Shown here: positions 32,431 through 40,237 of the stretch, piece after piece | Layout: every line of letters begins with the position of its first letter | How positions within the stretch are numbered: the stretch's first letter is position 1 | Assembly: GCF_007991175.1 (NCBI RefSeq) | Contig: NZ_BJXV01000010.1 | Location: 124,001-188,000 of the forward strand | Direction of reading: 5' to 3' | From: Halovibrio variabilis | GTDB taxonomy: Bacteria > Pseudomonadota > Gammaproteobacteria > Pseudomonadales > Halomonadaceae | DNA length: 64,000 nt | Made by a program: the position numbers and the translations under genes | Notes under the pieces: generated by a model | What the model was told of the DNA's origin: nothing | Seen by the model: the letters and a program-made list of their open reading frames with translations, nothing else | Database searches by the model: none

Positions 32431-34218
32431 CTAACGAATCTCAAATTCGCTTAGGCACTGTATCCCCGCCTCAATGACCGCACGCTGAGCACGACCTACC
32501 GGCAGCCATTGGGTGATGGCAAACTCGGCACTACGCATTTTGGCAGTATAGAAGGGATCATCGCTGCCGTTTTGAATCGCAGCTTTGGCACTCAACGCCG
32601 CCTGGCCCATTTGCCACGCGCACAGCACATGCCCTGCTAAGTTAAGGAACGGCGTGGCATAAGCCTGAACGGCATCAGCGCCGTTTTCGGGGTCTTTGCC
32701 TTGTTCGAGAACAATCGCTTGGGTGGCTTTTAAGTCCTCAAGCCCTCCAGCCAGGCTGCTCCCGAGTATTGCCAAGGCGGGGTCGGCGTTTAACTGCTCC
32801 ACGGTGGCAGCAACGTCATGCAGCAGCGCCGTGAGCGCTTCGCCGTTGTCACGCTGGAGCTTACGGCCCGCCAAATCGAGCGCCTGAATGCCGTTAGTGC
32901 CTTCATAAATCGGCGCGATGCGGGCATCGCGCAGCAGTTGCGCTGCGCCAGTCTCTTCAACGTAGCCCATTCCGCCGTGTACCTGAATGCCCATCGAGGC
33001 GATATCCACCGCTTGATCGGTGGAGAAGCTTTTGATCACCGGAATCAGAATATCCGCGCGGGCCTGGGCAGTTTGCCGGGCATCGTCACTTTCAGCGTGG
33101 CGGGCGGTGTCCAGCTCAGCGGCGCAGTACAGCGCCAGCGCGCGTAGCGCATCGGTACGCGAACGCATGGAGAGCAGCATACGGCGCACGTCGAGATGGT
33201 CGCTAATGGCACACTCCTGACCGCCGCGTGATTTTGGCGAGCGACCCTGCTGACGCTCCAACGCGTAGGCGAAAGCATGCTGGCAGGCGCGCTCAGCCAC
33301 GCCAATGCCCTGAATGCCGACTTTGTGACGCGCTTCGTTCATCATGGTGAACATGTGGTTTAAACCACGGCCTTCTTCGCCGACCAAGTAGCCAATGGCA
33401 CCGCCGTTCTCGCCAAAGCTTAAGGTGCAGGTGGGCGAGCCGTGAATGCCCAGCTTGTGCTCAATAGAGGCACAGGTGACATCGTTGCGCTCACCCAGCG
33501 AGCCATCGTCATTGACCAGAAACTTGGGCACCAAGAACAGTGAGATGCCTTTGTTGCCTTCCGGCGCATCGGGCTTGCGGGCCAATACCAGGTGGATAAT
33601 ATTGTCGGCGGCATCGTGCTCGCCCCAGGTGATATAGATCTTTTGTCCACTGATGCGGTAGTGGTCATTTTCAGGCACGGCGCGAGTGCGCACTTGGGAG
33701 AGATCCGACCCCGCTTGGGATTCGGTCAGGTTCATGGTGCCCGTCCAGCTGCCTTCCACCAGCTTGGGCAAATAGGTCGCTTTGAGTGCCTCACTGCCGT
33801 GATGGGCCAGCGCTTCGATGGCACCAGCGGTCAGCATCGGGCACAGGCCTAGCGCCATATTGGCGCCGTGAAGCATCTCCTGGACGGCGCTGGCGACCAC
33901 CTCAGGCAGGTTCTGCCCGCCAAGCGCTTCTGATACACCAATCCCGTTCCAGCCGCCCTCGACATACGCTTGGTAAGCCGCCGCAAAGCCTTTCGGAGTG
34001 GTCACGCTGCCATCTGAGTGGCGTGTAGTCCCCTGCTGGTCGCCAATCTTGTTAAGCGGTCCCCAGACATCACCGGCAAGTTTTGCGGCCTCTTCGAGTA
34101 CCGCCTCGACGAGATCAGGCGTGGCTTCTTCAAAGCCCGGTAGGCTGAGCGAACGGTGCGCTAGTAGCTCTTCGAGCACGAAGCGCATATCGCGTACCGG
34201 TGCGGCGTAATAGTTCAT
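32431..34218 (-). CDS. Acyl-CoA dehydrogenase, long DmdC-like type
   Basis: A 595-residue flavoprotein that oxidises acyl-CoA to enoyl-CoA. It has the N-terminal extension typical of the DmdC/AcdB group (MNYYAAPVRDMRFVLEEL). Next come MNLTESQAGSDLSQVRT near 160, QKIYITWGEHD near 195 and the catalytic-base region IAPIYEGTNGIQALDL near 440. A C-terminal helical domain follows. DmdC itself acts on methylmercaptopropionyl-CoA, but the group also covers ordinary acyl-CoAs, so substrate is left open. GAGG lies seven bases before the ATG. Confidence 0.92.
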   Translation of the reverse strand: MNYYAAPVRDMRFVLEELLAHRSLSLPGFEEATPDLVEAVLEEAAKLAGDVWGPLNKIGDQQGTTRHSDGSVTTPKGFAAAYQAYVEGGWNGIGVSEALGGQNLPEVVASAVQEMLHGANMALGLCPMLTAGAIEALAHHGSEALKATYLPKLVEGSWTGTMNLTESQAGSDLSQVRTRAVPENDHYRISGQKIYITWGEHDAADNIIHLVLARKPDAPEGNKGISLFLVPKFLVNDDGSLGERNDVTCASIEHKLGIHGSPTCTLSFGENGGAIGYLVGEEGRGLNHMFTMMNEARHKVGIQGIGVAERACQHAFAYALERQQGRSPKSRGGQECAISDHLDVRRMLLSMRSRTDALRALALYCAAELDTARHAESDDARQTAQARADILIPVIKSFSTDQAVDIASMGIQVHGGMGYVEETGAAQLLRDARIAPIYEGTNGIQALDLAGRKLQRDNGEALTALLHDVAATVEQLNADPALAILGSSLAGGLEDLKATQAIVLEQGKDPENGADAVQAYATPFLNLAGHVLCAWQMGQAALSAKAAIQNGSDDPFYTAKMRSAEFAITQWLPVGRAQRAVIEAGIQCLSEFEIR

Positions 34219-34310
34219 AACAAAACCTCGGGCTAAGAGTTAAACAATTGTTTGAAAGTGTGGCTAGGATAGTAGTAACACTCTCCTGCCGACACCATTA
34301 GCCCAAGGTA

Positions 34311-35717
34311 TCAGCCGTTACCCATAACGTCTTTATCCGGTCTTTTTTTACGCACTTCCACTTGTTCCACGTCATCATAGTAGGTGATATGGCTTTTATC
34401 TTCGGCGGGCGGCCCCACCACCGGTTCAGCCACATCCACATCCCAAACGGCATCAGACAGGTCCTCCAGGTGCTCGTGCTCTAGCGCTCCCTGCATCAGC
34501 TCTTCGGTGACAACCAGTTCAGCCCCGGCAGCCGTCATCGGTGTAGTGGGTGTAAAGGGCGCCACAGGCACTGGCGCGGGGCGCACACTGCGCCGCCAGG
34601 AGAAGAACAGTAAGAAGAACAGGCTCAGCGAGCCAAAGGCCCAGAACAGGCCGGCATCGCCCATCACCGTCATCACCGGGGAGATCATCAACGGGCTGAT
34701 GGTGGCGCCAATCGAATTAATCAGTAGCAGGCCCTGGCTCATGCGCACCAGCGCCCCGGCGGGCGCGCGGTCGGCGGCATGGCTCACCGCCACCGGATAG
34801 AGCGCAAATACGCCACCGCCAAGCAAGAATAGCAGCGCCGCCAGCATTGGCGTTGGAAGCGGTAGCCAGATCATCGCCGCCGAGATCAGTACGCAGAAAC
34901 CACTGATACCCATCAGCACCATCTGACGGTCGTGGCGATCCGACCAGCGGCCAATGGGGTACTGCAGCAGCATGGCCCCCATAATCACCACCGCCATCAT
35001 CTGCCCCACTTGGCTGACGCTCATGCCAATCCGCTGCAGATAAAGCGGCAAGAGGGTATAGGCCGCGGCGACCACCATACCGGAGCCTAAACTGCCCATT
35101 ACACCGGTCGGCGTCAGGGTGATCAGGCGCAGCGGATGCAGCGGCTCGGCGTGTTCCATAATCGGGGAGACGCGGGGAATCATTGCCATGGGAAGCACGG
35201 AAAGCGAGGCCAGCAGGCCAATCACCATAAAGGGCGCCGTGACGCCCATGGCATTGGTCACGCCGAGTAGGAGTTGACCCAATACGCCGGCGGCATAAAG
35301 CGAAATCATGTACAGCGCCAGCAGGCGCCCGCGGACTTTTTGATCGCCCGACGTCAACAGCCAGCTCTCAATGACCAAATAAACACCCACCGTGGCCCAG
35401 CCGCCGATCAAGCGCAGCACAAACCAAGCCCAAGGGTCGAAGAACAAACCTTGCAGCAGCACGGTAACCGCAACGAGCGAGGCAAAACTGCCGTAGGCGC
35501 GAATATGGCCAATGCGCAGCAGCAGGCGGTCGTTAACCAACGCGCCCAGGGCTAAGCCAATAAAGTAGGCCGACGAGACAATACCGATTAGCGTGGCCGA
35601 CTCACCGGCCGCGTCTAAGCGCACGGTAATTAAGGTGGCCAGAAAACCGTTGCCAATCCCGAGAATAAATAGCCCCAACAGAGGGGCCAGCGCCATGGCT
35701 AGCAGTTGCCGCGACAT
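34311..35717 (-). CDS. MFS transporter, YcaD-like
   Basis: A 468-residue major facilitator protein with twelve hydrophobic segments in the first 385 residues. YFIGLALGALVNDRLLLRIGH near 52-72 corresponds to the loop 2-3 signature, and LIGGWATVGVYLVIESWLL follows near 107 (read in parts). The group resembles YcaD. It has an unusual acidic C-terminal tail of about 80 residues after the last helix, ending in a basic run (VRKKRPDKD). The tail is probably cytoplasmic. The substrate is unknown. GAGG precedes the ATG. Confidence 0.88.
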   Translation of the reverse strand: MSRQLLAMALAPLLGLFILGIGNGFLATLITVRLDAAGESATLIGIVSSAYFIGLALGALVNDRLLLRIGHIRAYGSFASLVAVTVLLQGLFFDPWAWFVLRLIGGWATVGVYLVIESWLLTSGDQKVRGRLLALYMISLYAAGVLGQLLLGVTNAMGVTAPFMVIGLLASLSVLPMAMIPRVSPIMEHAEPLHPLRLITLTPTGVMGSLGSGMVVAAAYTLLPLYLQRIGMSVSQVGQMMAVVIMGAMLLQYPIGRWSDRHDRQMVLMGISGFCVLISAAMIWLPLPTPMLAALLFLLGGGVFALYPVAVSHAADRAPAGALVRMSQGLLLINSIGATISPLMISPVMTVMGDAGLFWAFGSLSLFFLLFFSWRRSVRPAPVPVAPFTPTTPMTAAGAELVVTEELMQGALEHEHLEDLSDAVWDVDVAEPVVGPPAEDKSHITYYDDVEQVEVRKKRPDKDVMGNG

Positions 35718-35848
35718 GAATACCTCACCTTGACCAGAAGGATGAAAAAAACAGCATTACAAAGGTAATGATATAAACCGTCATCTCACCTGGCGCATCT
35801 AGTCAGGTAGTATTACGGCGCGCAATTATTGCCCTCGACTGAGCAAAG

Positions 35849-36520
35849 TCAATGCTTTTCTGATGGCATCGCTATCGGCGACAGCGATTTACGCAGAATA
35901 ACCGTGTCAGGCCCCGGAAATTCCACTGCTAACGTATTCTTTTGTGCCCACCAACGGAAGGTCTCTTGACTAAAAAAGCTAATATGCGTGGGGTCGCTAA
36001 TATAGTGCCAGCGGGCAAAGGCCTCGGGCGACGTGACCCGTTTGGTCATCACCCCCAGATACCCGCCTGGCGCCAGTTGAGCCACTAATTGAGTAAGCAC
36101 CTGGCCGGGCTGTGACAAGTGCTCAACAACTTCTGTTGCGGTGATAAAATCAAACATCTGGGCGAGAGCCGAGGCGTCAGGGGCGTAAAACGGATCGTAG
36201 ATAGCCATCGGGTAGCCCTGCTCTGCGAACATCACCGACAGCGTTGGCCCCGGCCCTGAACCAAAATCGAGCCCGCGGGCATTAGCGGGAAGCTTCGCCA
36301 GCAGCGGGGTAAATAAACGCCCTAAAAAGCGCCGGTATCCCGTATCATGCGGCGAGTTTTGGTGTTTATCGTATTCGGCTTTTTCAGCAGCAGCGCTCAA
36401 ATGCTGCGCCGGGGGGACAAATACCAGCTTGCACGTGGCACACTGGTAGTAGTCACGGCGCCGATCCCGGTGGTAAAGCGCAGTCGTGGATGCCGCGCAG
36501 AGCGGACAGCGACGCATCAT
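35849..36520 (-). CDS. SAM-dependent methyltransferase with N-terminal zinc ribbon
   Basis: About 223 residues. The N-terminus has a four-cysteine ribbon (CPLC, then CATC about 20 residues later). The class I methyltransferase fold follows with GLDFGSGPGPTLSV near residue 80 as the SAM site and TATEVVEHL near 130. FKJWD-like ribbon methyltransferases modify small molecules or glycans; the target here is unknown. The start is placed at the ATG pair 36520/36517. An ATG at 36562 would overlap the divergent VOC gene's start. It is divergent from the VOC gene with about 40 bp between starts. Confidence 0.82.
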   Translation of the reverse strand: MMRRCPLCAASTTALYHRDRRRDYYQCATCKLVFVPPAQHLSAAAEKAEYDKHQNSPHDTGYRRFLGRLFTPLLAKLPANARGLDFGSGPGPTLSVMFAEQGYPMAIYDPFYAPDASALAQMFDFITATEVVEHLSQPGQVLTQLVAQLAPGGYLGVMTKRVTSPEAFARWHYISDPTHISFFSQETFRWWAQKNTLAVEFPGPDTVILRKSLSPIAMPSEKH

Positions 36521-36560
36521 CGTATTCTCTGGCTTATCGTTACGTATTAAGGAAGGTGGC

Positions 36561-36944
36561 ATGCTCTCAGGTCTGGATCATCTTGTGGTTACCGTGACCG
36601 ATATGGGTCGCGCAGTGGATTTTTACTCGCGTGTTTTAGGCTTGGACGTCCGCTACCGGGATGCTCAACGGGTCGATTTAATGCTCGGCGATACGGCGTT
36701 ACGTCTACACCAAACCGATACCGACATTGCGCCCATTTCAGCGACGCCGACTCCCGGCAGTCTGGATTTATGCCTACGCTGCCAACTGCCGCTGGATGAG
36801 TTCAAGCAGCATTTAGAGGTGCTGGGCATTGATGTAGAACTGGGTCCTGTCGCCCGCCAAGGCGCCAATGGGCCGATTGAGTCGCTTTACCTGCGCGACC
36901 CGGATGGCAACCTGTTGGAAATTTGCCGCCCCGCTTCACGTTAA
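36561..36944 (+). CDS. VOC family protein (glyoxalase/fosfomycin-resistance fold)
   Basis: A 127-residue single-domain member of the vicinal oxygen chelate superfamily. The first beta-alpha-beta module is LDHLVVTVTDMGRAVDFYS, and the second ends with the metal-site run YLRDPDGNLLEI. His6, His50 and a C-terminal Glu are candidate metal ligands. The start at 36561 has AAGGAAGG upstream. The family includes lactoylglutathione lyases, dioxygenases and antibiotic-binding proteins; I cannot choose between these. Confidence 0.85.
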   Translation: MLSGLDHLVVTVTDMGRAVDFYSRVLGLDVRYRDAQRVDLMLGDTALRLHQTDTDIAPISATPTPGSLDLCLRCQLPLDEFKQHLEVLGIDVELGPVARQGANGPIESLYLRDPDGNLLEICRPASR

Positions 36945-37055
36945 GGCTCAATCTTGGTTAGTGATAAGCCGAATAGCGCACGGTATCATAATGCGCCTGA
37001 CCAGCGCCCGCTGAAATGCGCTAGCCAGTATTCTATTATTCAAAACTAATCATTC

Positions 37056-37097
37056 AGCACTAACCATTAGTGCTAACCGTATAGTCTTTATACGGTT
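37056..37097 (+). promoter_or_regulatory. Two abutting hairpins in the leader of the DUF4870/acyltransferase operon
   Basis: AGCACTAA, loop CCA, TTAGTGCT (37056-37074) is directly followed by AACCGTATA, loop GTCTT, TATACGGTT (37075-37097). The second stem ends in a TTTT run and stops about ten bases before the ribosome binding site of the gene at 37116. The pair may terminate the upstream VOC transcript, or act as an attenuator or translational control for the operon. Confidence 0.6.
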
Positions 37098-37115
37098 TTA
37101 TCGAAAGGAAACGTT

Positions 37116-37502
37116 ATGCTTGATAACGACAGTGATTCCCCCTCTCAAGGCGAAGTCGTCAGCGGCGCGCAGCAGCCGCCCGACACCACCATGGCGATGG
37201 TTATCTATGCGCTCTATCTGGCCAGCTTCATCCTCGGCTTTACGTCGCTGATTGGTGTGGTTATCGCTTACGTCTATAAAGGCAAAGGGCCTGAATGGTT
37301 GGACGAGCACTACCGCTACCAGATTCGCACCTTCTGGATGGGCTTGGCATACGGCATCCTTTTTTCACTGCTAACCTTCGTGTTGATCGGTTTTCCGCTT
37401 TTGCTGGCGCTGGCTGTCTGGCTAATTATTCGCTGCGTGAAAGGCTTCAAGGGGCTGCAAGAGAAGCGTGCACCCTCTAATATAGATTCCTGGCTGTTTT
37501 AA
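37116..37502 (+). CDS. DUF4870-type small membrane protein (first copy)
   Basis: A 128-residue protein. A polar N-terminus of about 28 residues is followed by three hydrophobic segments. Between the first and second lies an amphipathic run (EWLDEHYRYQIRTFWMG), and the C-terminus ends SWLF. It is clearly related to the gene at 38458, which shares IYALYLA, IGV-IAYVY, HYRY-IRTFW and the SWL end. The pair flanks an acyltransferase gene with tight spacing. The ribosome binding site is AAAGGAAA. The function of the family is unknown; a helper role for the acyltransferase is inferred from position only. Confidence 0.85.
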   Translation: MLDNDSDSPSQGEVVSGAQQPPDTTMAMVIYALYLASFILGFTSLIGVVIAYVYKGKGPEWLDEHYRYQIRTFWMGLAYGILFSLLTFVLIGFPLLLALAVWLIIRCVKGFKGLQEKRAPSNIDSWLF

Positions 37503-37504
37503 CC

Positions 37505-38440
37505 ATGGCTCAACAAACGCTTGAAACGCGTGGGCGTTTTTCCAAAGCCAGCGCGATCAGCTGGCTTTGGCGGCGCCTTTCGCACTGGCCCCTGGCGCGC
37601 CTGTGGCGCTTTGCGTCAGCGCTGGGCCCCTTGGTGTACCGCTTTAACCAGCGCGAACGCCATATCACCGATATTAATATCGGCGTTGTTTATCCCCGCC
37701 TTAGCCCCCGCGAACGTAAAGCACTGGCACAGGATAGCCTGCGCCACTCAACGGCGACCATGTTAGAGCTGGGGCATGCCTGGATGGCGGCACCGGAAAC
37801 AGTAGACGCGGGTATTTTAGCGGTGCACGGACGCGACAAACTCGACAGTGCCCGGGCAGAGGGTCGCGGCGTGATTGTGCTTGCCCCCCACTTCGGCAAC
37901 TGGGAGGTGCTCAACTTCTGGCTATCGAGCCATTTCCCCTTTACCGCCATGTACGAGCCACCCAAGATCACTGCCCTCGACCCGGTCATTCGGCACGGTC
38001 GAGAGCGCATGGGTGCAAGCTTAGTGCCGACCAACCCACGCGGTGTGGCGGCGCTGCTTAAAGCGCTTAAACGCAGCGAGGCGATAGGTATATTGCCTGA
38101 TCAAGAGCCTTCGTGGGGCAGCGGCGTCTTCGCCCCGTTTTTTGGCCGCGACGCCTACACCGCAACGCTGTTGCCGAAACTGGTGGCCCGCACCCAGGCG
38201 CGCGTGGTCACGGGGGTAGCGCTGCGTATTCCCGGTAAAGGCTTTGAGATCCATTTACTGGATGCCGATGAGCGCGTTTACAGCAGCGACGATGTACTGT
38301 CTGCCACGGGCGTTAACGCCAGCGTAGAAACCGCGATTGGCTTGGCACCTGCGCAGTATCAGTGGGAGTACAAGCGCTACCGCAAAGTGGTGCAAGCGCA
38401 GCAAAAGCTGGCTAACCACCGCGACTATCGGCTTTATTAA
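37505..38440 (+). CDS. Lipid A late acyltransferase (LpxL/HtrB family)
   Basis: A 311-residue inner-membrane acyltransferase. It has the HX4E motif as HFGNWE (His129, Glu134), the only copy expected in the family. PDQEPSWGSGVFAPFFG near residue 200 and an N-terminal hydrophobic stretch place it with LpxL/LpxM. It would add a secondary acyl chain to Kdo2-lipid A or an equivalent lipid precursor. The ATG is two bases after the stop of the first small membrane protein, so the two are in one operon. Whether it is the LpxL or LpxM orthologue, or acts on another lipid, is not clear. Confidence 0.9.
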   Translation: MAQQTLETRGRFSKASAISWLWRRLSHWPLARLWRFASALGPLVYRFNQRERHITDINIGVVYPRLSPRERKALAQDSLRHSTATMLELGHAWMAAPETVDAGILAVHGRDKLDSARAEGRGVIVLAPHFGNWEVLNFWLSSHFPFTAMYEPPKITALDPVIRHGRERMGASLVPTNPRGVAALLKALKRSEAIGILPDQEPSWGSGVFAPFFGRDAYTATLLPKLVARTQARVVTGVALRIPGKGFEIHLLDADERVYSSDDVLSATGVNASVETAIGLAPAQYQWEYKRYRKVVQAQQKLANHRDYRLY

Positions 38441-38457
38441 TCTAAAAGAGTTTTCTG

Positions 38458-38808
38458 ATGACGCCACACGCTAGTCCGCCCGATGCAACCCGCACGCCGC
38501 AGATTATCTACGCCCTTTATTTAGCGGGGATTGTCACCGCCAATATTACCCTGCTGATTGGCGTAATCATTGCCTATGTTTACCGCAAGGACGCCGCACC
38601 GTGGCTGCAGCAGCACTACCGCTATATGATCCGCACCTTCTGGATCGGCACCCTGTATGCCTGCATTGCCTTTGTGCTCAGCATTTTTGTGGTTGGCACG
38701 CTACTCTGGCCGCTGCTAGCCGTGTGGCTGGGGGTACGCTGCGTACTGGGCTGGGTAGACGTGCGCAAAGGGCGCCCCCCGGCCAGGCCCGCTAGCTGGC
38801 TTTGGTAA
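38458..38808 (+). CDS. DUF4870-type small membrane protein (second copy)
   Basis: A 116-residue paralogue of the protein at 37116, with the same order of features: three hydrophobic segments, HYRYMIRTFWIG after the first, and a C-terminus ending SWLW. It lacks part of the polar N-terminus. It lies 17 bp after the acyltransferase gene. Its last bases run to 19 bp from the end of the convergent manC gene. Confidence 0.84.
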   Translation: MTPHASPPDATRTPQIIYALYLAGIVTANITLLIGVIIAYVYRKDAAPWLQQHYRYMIRTFWIGTLYACIAFVLSIFVVGTLLWPLLAVWLGVRCVLGWVDVRKGRPPARPASWLW

Positions 38809-38827
38809 GCCGTGCGTCATCTGCCCT

Positions 38828-40237
38828 TCACTCGTTGTTATCACGGGCATAAACATCATCCAAACGCTCAATATCGTCTTCGCCCAGATAACTACCTGAC
38901 TGCACTTCGATCAGTTCAAGGGGGATTTTGCCGGTGTTCTCCAGCCGGTGGAGCGCGCCGATCGGGATATAGGTCGACTGGTTTTCCGTTACCAGAAAGC
39001 GTTGTTCCTCAAGCGTTACCTGCGCCGTCCCCCTCACCACAACCCAGTGCTCAGCGCGGTGATGGTGGCGCTGCAGCGACAGCCGCCCACCGGGCTTAAC
39101 GGTGATGTGTTTGACTTGATAGCGTGCACCGCGATCCATTGCTTGAAAGCTGCCCCAGGGACGCTGCACCAAGGGTGCCGCCACCGGTTCGCTGCGGCCC
39201 GCTTGAGAGAGCGCCGCCACTAGCTGCTTTACCTGCTGCGCTTGATCGCGATGAGCCACCAGCACGCTATCCGATGTTTCCACCACGATATGGTTCTGCA
39301 CGCCTAGCGTGGCCACCAGGCGGTGCTCGGCAAACACCAGCGAATCCTGGGTATCGGTTAGCCAGGTATCGCCCTTGGTGGCGTTGCCCGCCGCATCAGG
39401 TTCCAGCGTGGCCCATAGCGAATCGAAACTACCGATATCGCTCCACTGCGCCGCCAAGGGCACGACCGCCGCGTGGTCGCAGTGTTCCATCACCGCGTAG
39501 TCGATCGAGTCCGCCGGGCAGCGTCGAAACGCGGCTTCGTCCAGGCGCAGAAAATCCAGGTCGCGATGCGCGCCGCTAACGGCCGCTTTGCAGGCCTCAA
39601 GCATGCTCGGGTTAAGCCGTTCCAGCTCGGCTAAATAGCGCGACGCCGGAAGCAAAAACATGCCGCTGTTCCAAAGGTAGCCACCGTTTTCCACCAGCTC
39701 GGCTGCGCGTCTGGCGTCAGGCTTTTCAATAAAGGCGGCGAGGCGATGGCCGCCTTCGAGAGGGTCACCGCAGGCGATATAACCGTAGCCGGTTTCAGGC
39801 TGGGTAGGCACCACGCCGAAAGTAACCAGATACCCCGCTTCAGCTAACGGCACGGCCAGCGAAACGCTGTACTGAAACGCCTGAACATCGCCAATCACAT
39901 GGTCCGCCGGTAGCACCAGCAGGAGCGGATCATCGCCCGATTGACGCGCCAACAGCGCTGCGCAAGCAATCGCCGGGGCCGTATTACGCCCTTCGGGCTC
40001 GAGCACCAGCGTCGCTGCTTGCTCCATCTCACGCAGTTGTTCAGCCATTAAAAAACGGTGGCTGTGGTGGCCCATTAGCAATGGCACGGCAGTGGTGACG
40101 CCCACTAAGCGGCTGAGCGTTTGCTGAAGCAGGCTTTGCGACGCGGTTAACGACAGAAACTGTTTGGGCATCTGCTCGCGGGAGAGGGGCCAGAGCCGTG
40201 TGCCACTGCCACCGCTCAAAATCACCGGCTGAATCAT
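38828..40237 (-). CDS. manC: Mannose-1-phosphate guanylyltransferase / mannose-6-phosphate isomerase
   Basis: A 469-residue bifunctional enzyme of the ManC/CpsB/AlgA type making GDP-mannose. The nucleotidyltransferase begins MIQPVILSGGSGTRLWPLSR, with LPADHVIGD near 110 and AFIEKPD near 170. The C-terminal cupin isomerase domain has GGRLSLQRHHHRAEHW near 390. The ATG overlaps the stop of the sulfatase-like gene as ATGA. GDP-mannose would be used for exopolysaccharide, LPS or glycosylation; no other GDP-mannose gene is in view. Confidence 0.95.
   Translation of the reverse strand: MIQPVILSGGSGTRLWPLSREQMPKQFLSLTASQSLLQQTLSRLVGVTTAVPLLMGHHSHRFLMAEQLREMEQAATLVLEPEGRNTAPAIACAALLARQSGDDPLLLVLPADHVIGDVQAFQYSVSLAVPLAEAGYLVTFGVVPTQPETGYGYIACGDPLEGGHRLAAFIEKPDARRAAELVENGGYLWNSGMFLLPASRYLAELERLNPSMLEACKAAVSGAHRDLDFLRLDEAAFRRCPADSIDYAVMEHCDHAAVVPLAAQWSDIGSFDSLWATLEPDAAGNATKGDTWLTDTQDSLVFAEHRLVATLGVQNHIVVETSDSVLVAHRDQAQQVKQLVAALSQAGRSEPVAAPLVQRPWGSFQAMDRGARYQVKHITVKPGGRLSLQRHHHRAEHWVVVRGTAQVTLEEQRFLVTENQSTYIPIGALHRLENTGKIPLELIEVQSGSYLGEDDIERLDDVYARDNNE

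Noticed and set aside
39124-39579. 151-codon plus-strand frame inside manC
   Set aside because: It is rich in Arg and Pro and antisense to the conserved nucleotidyltransferase domain.
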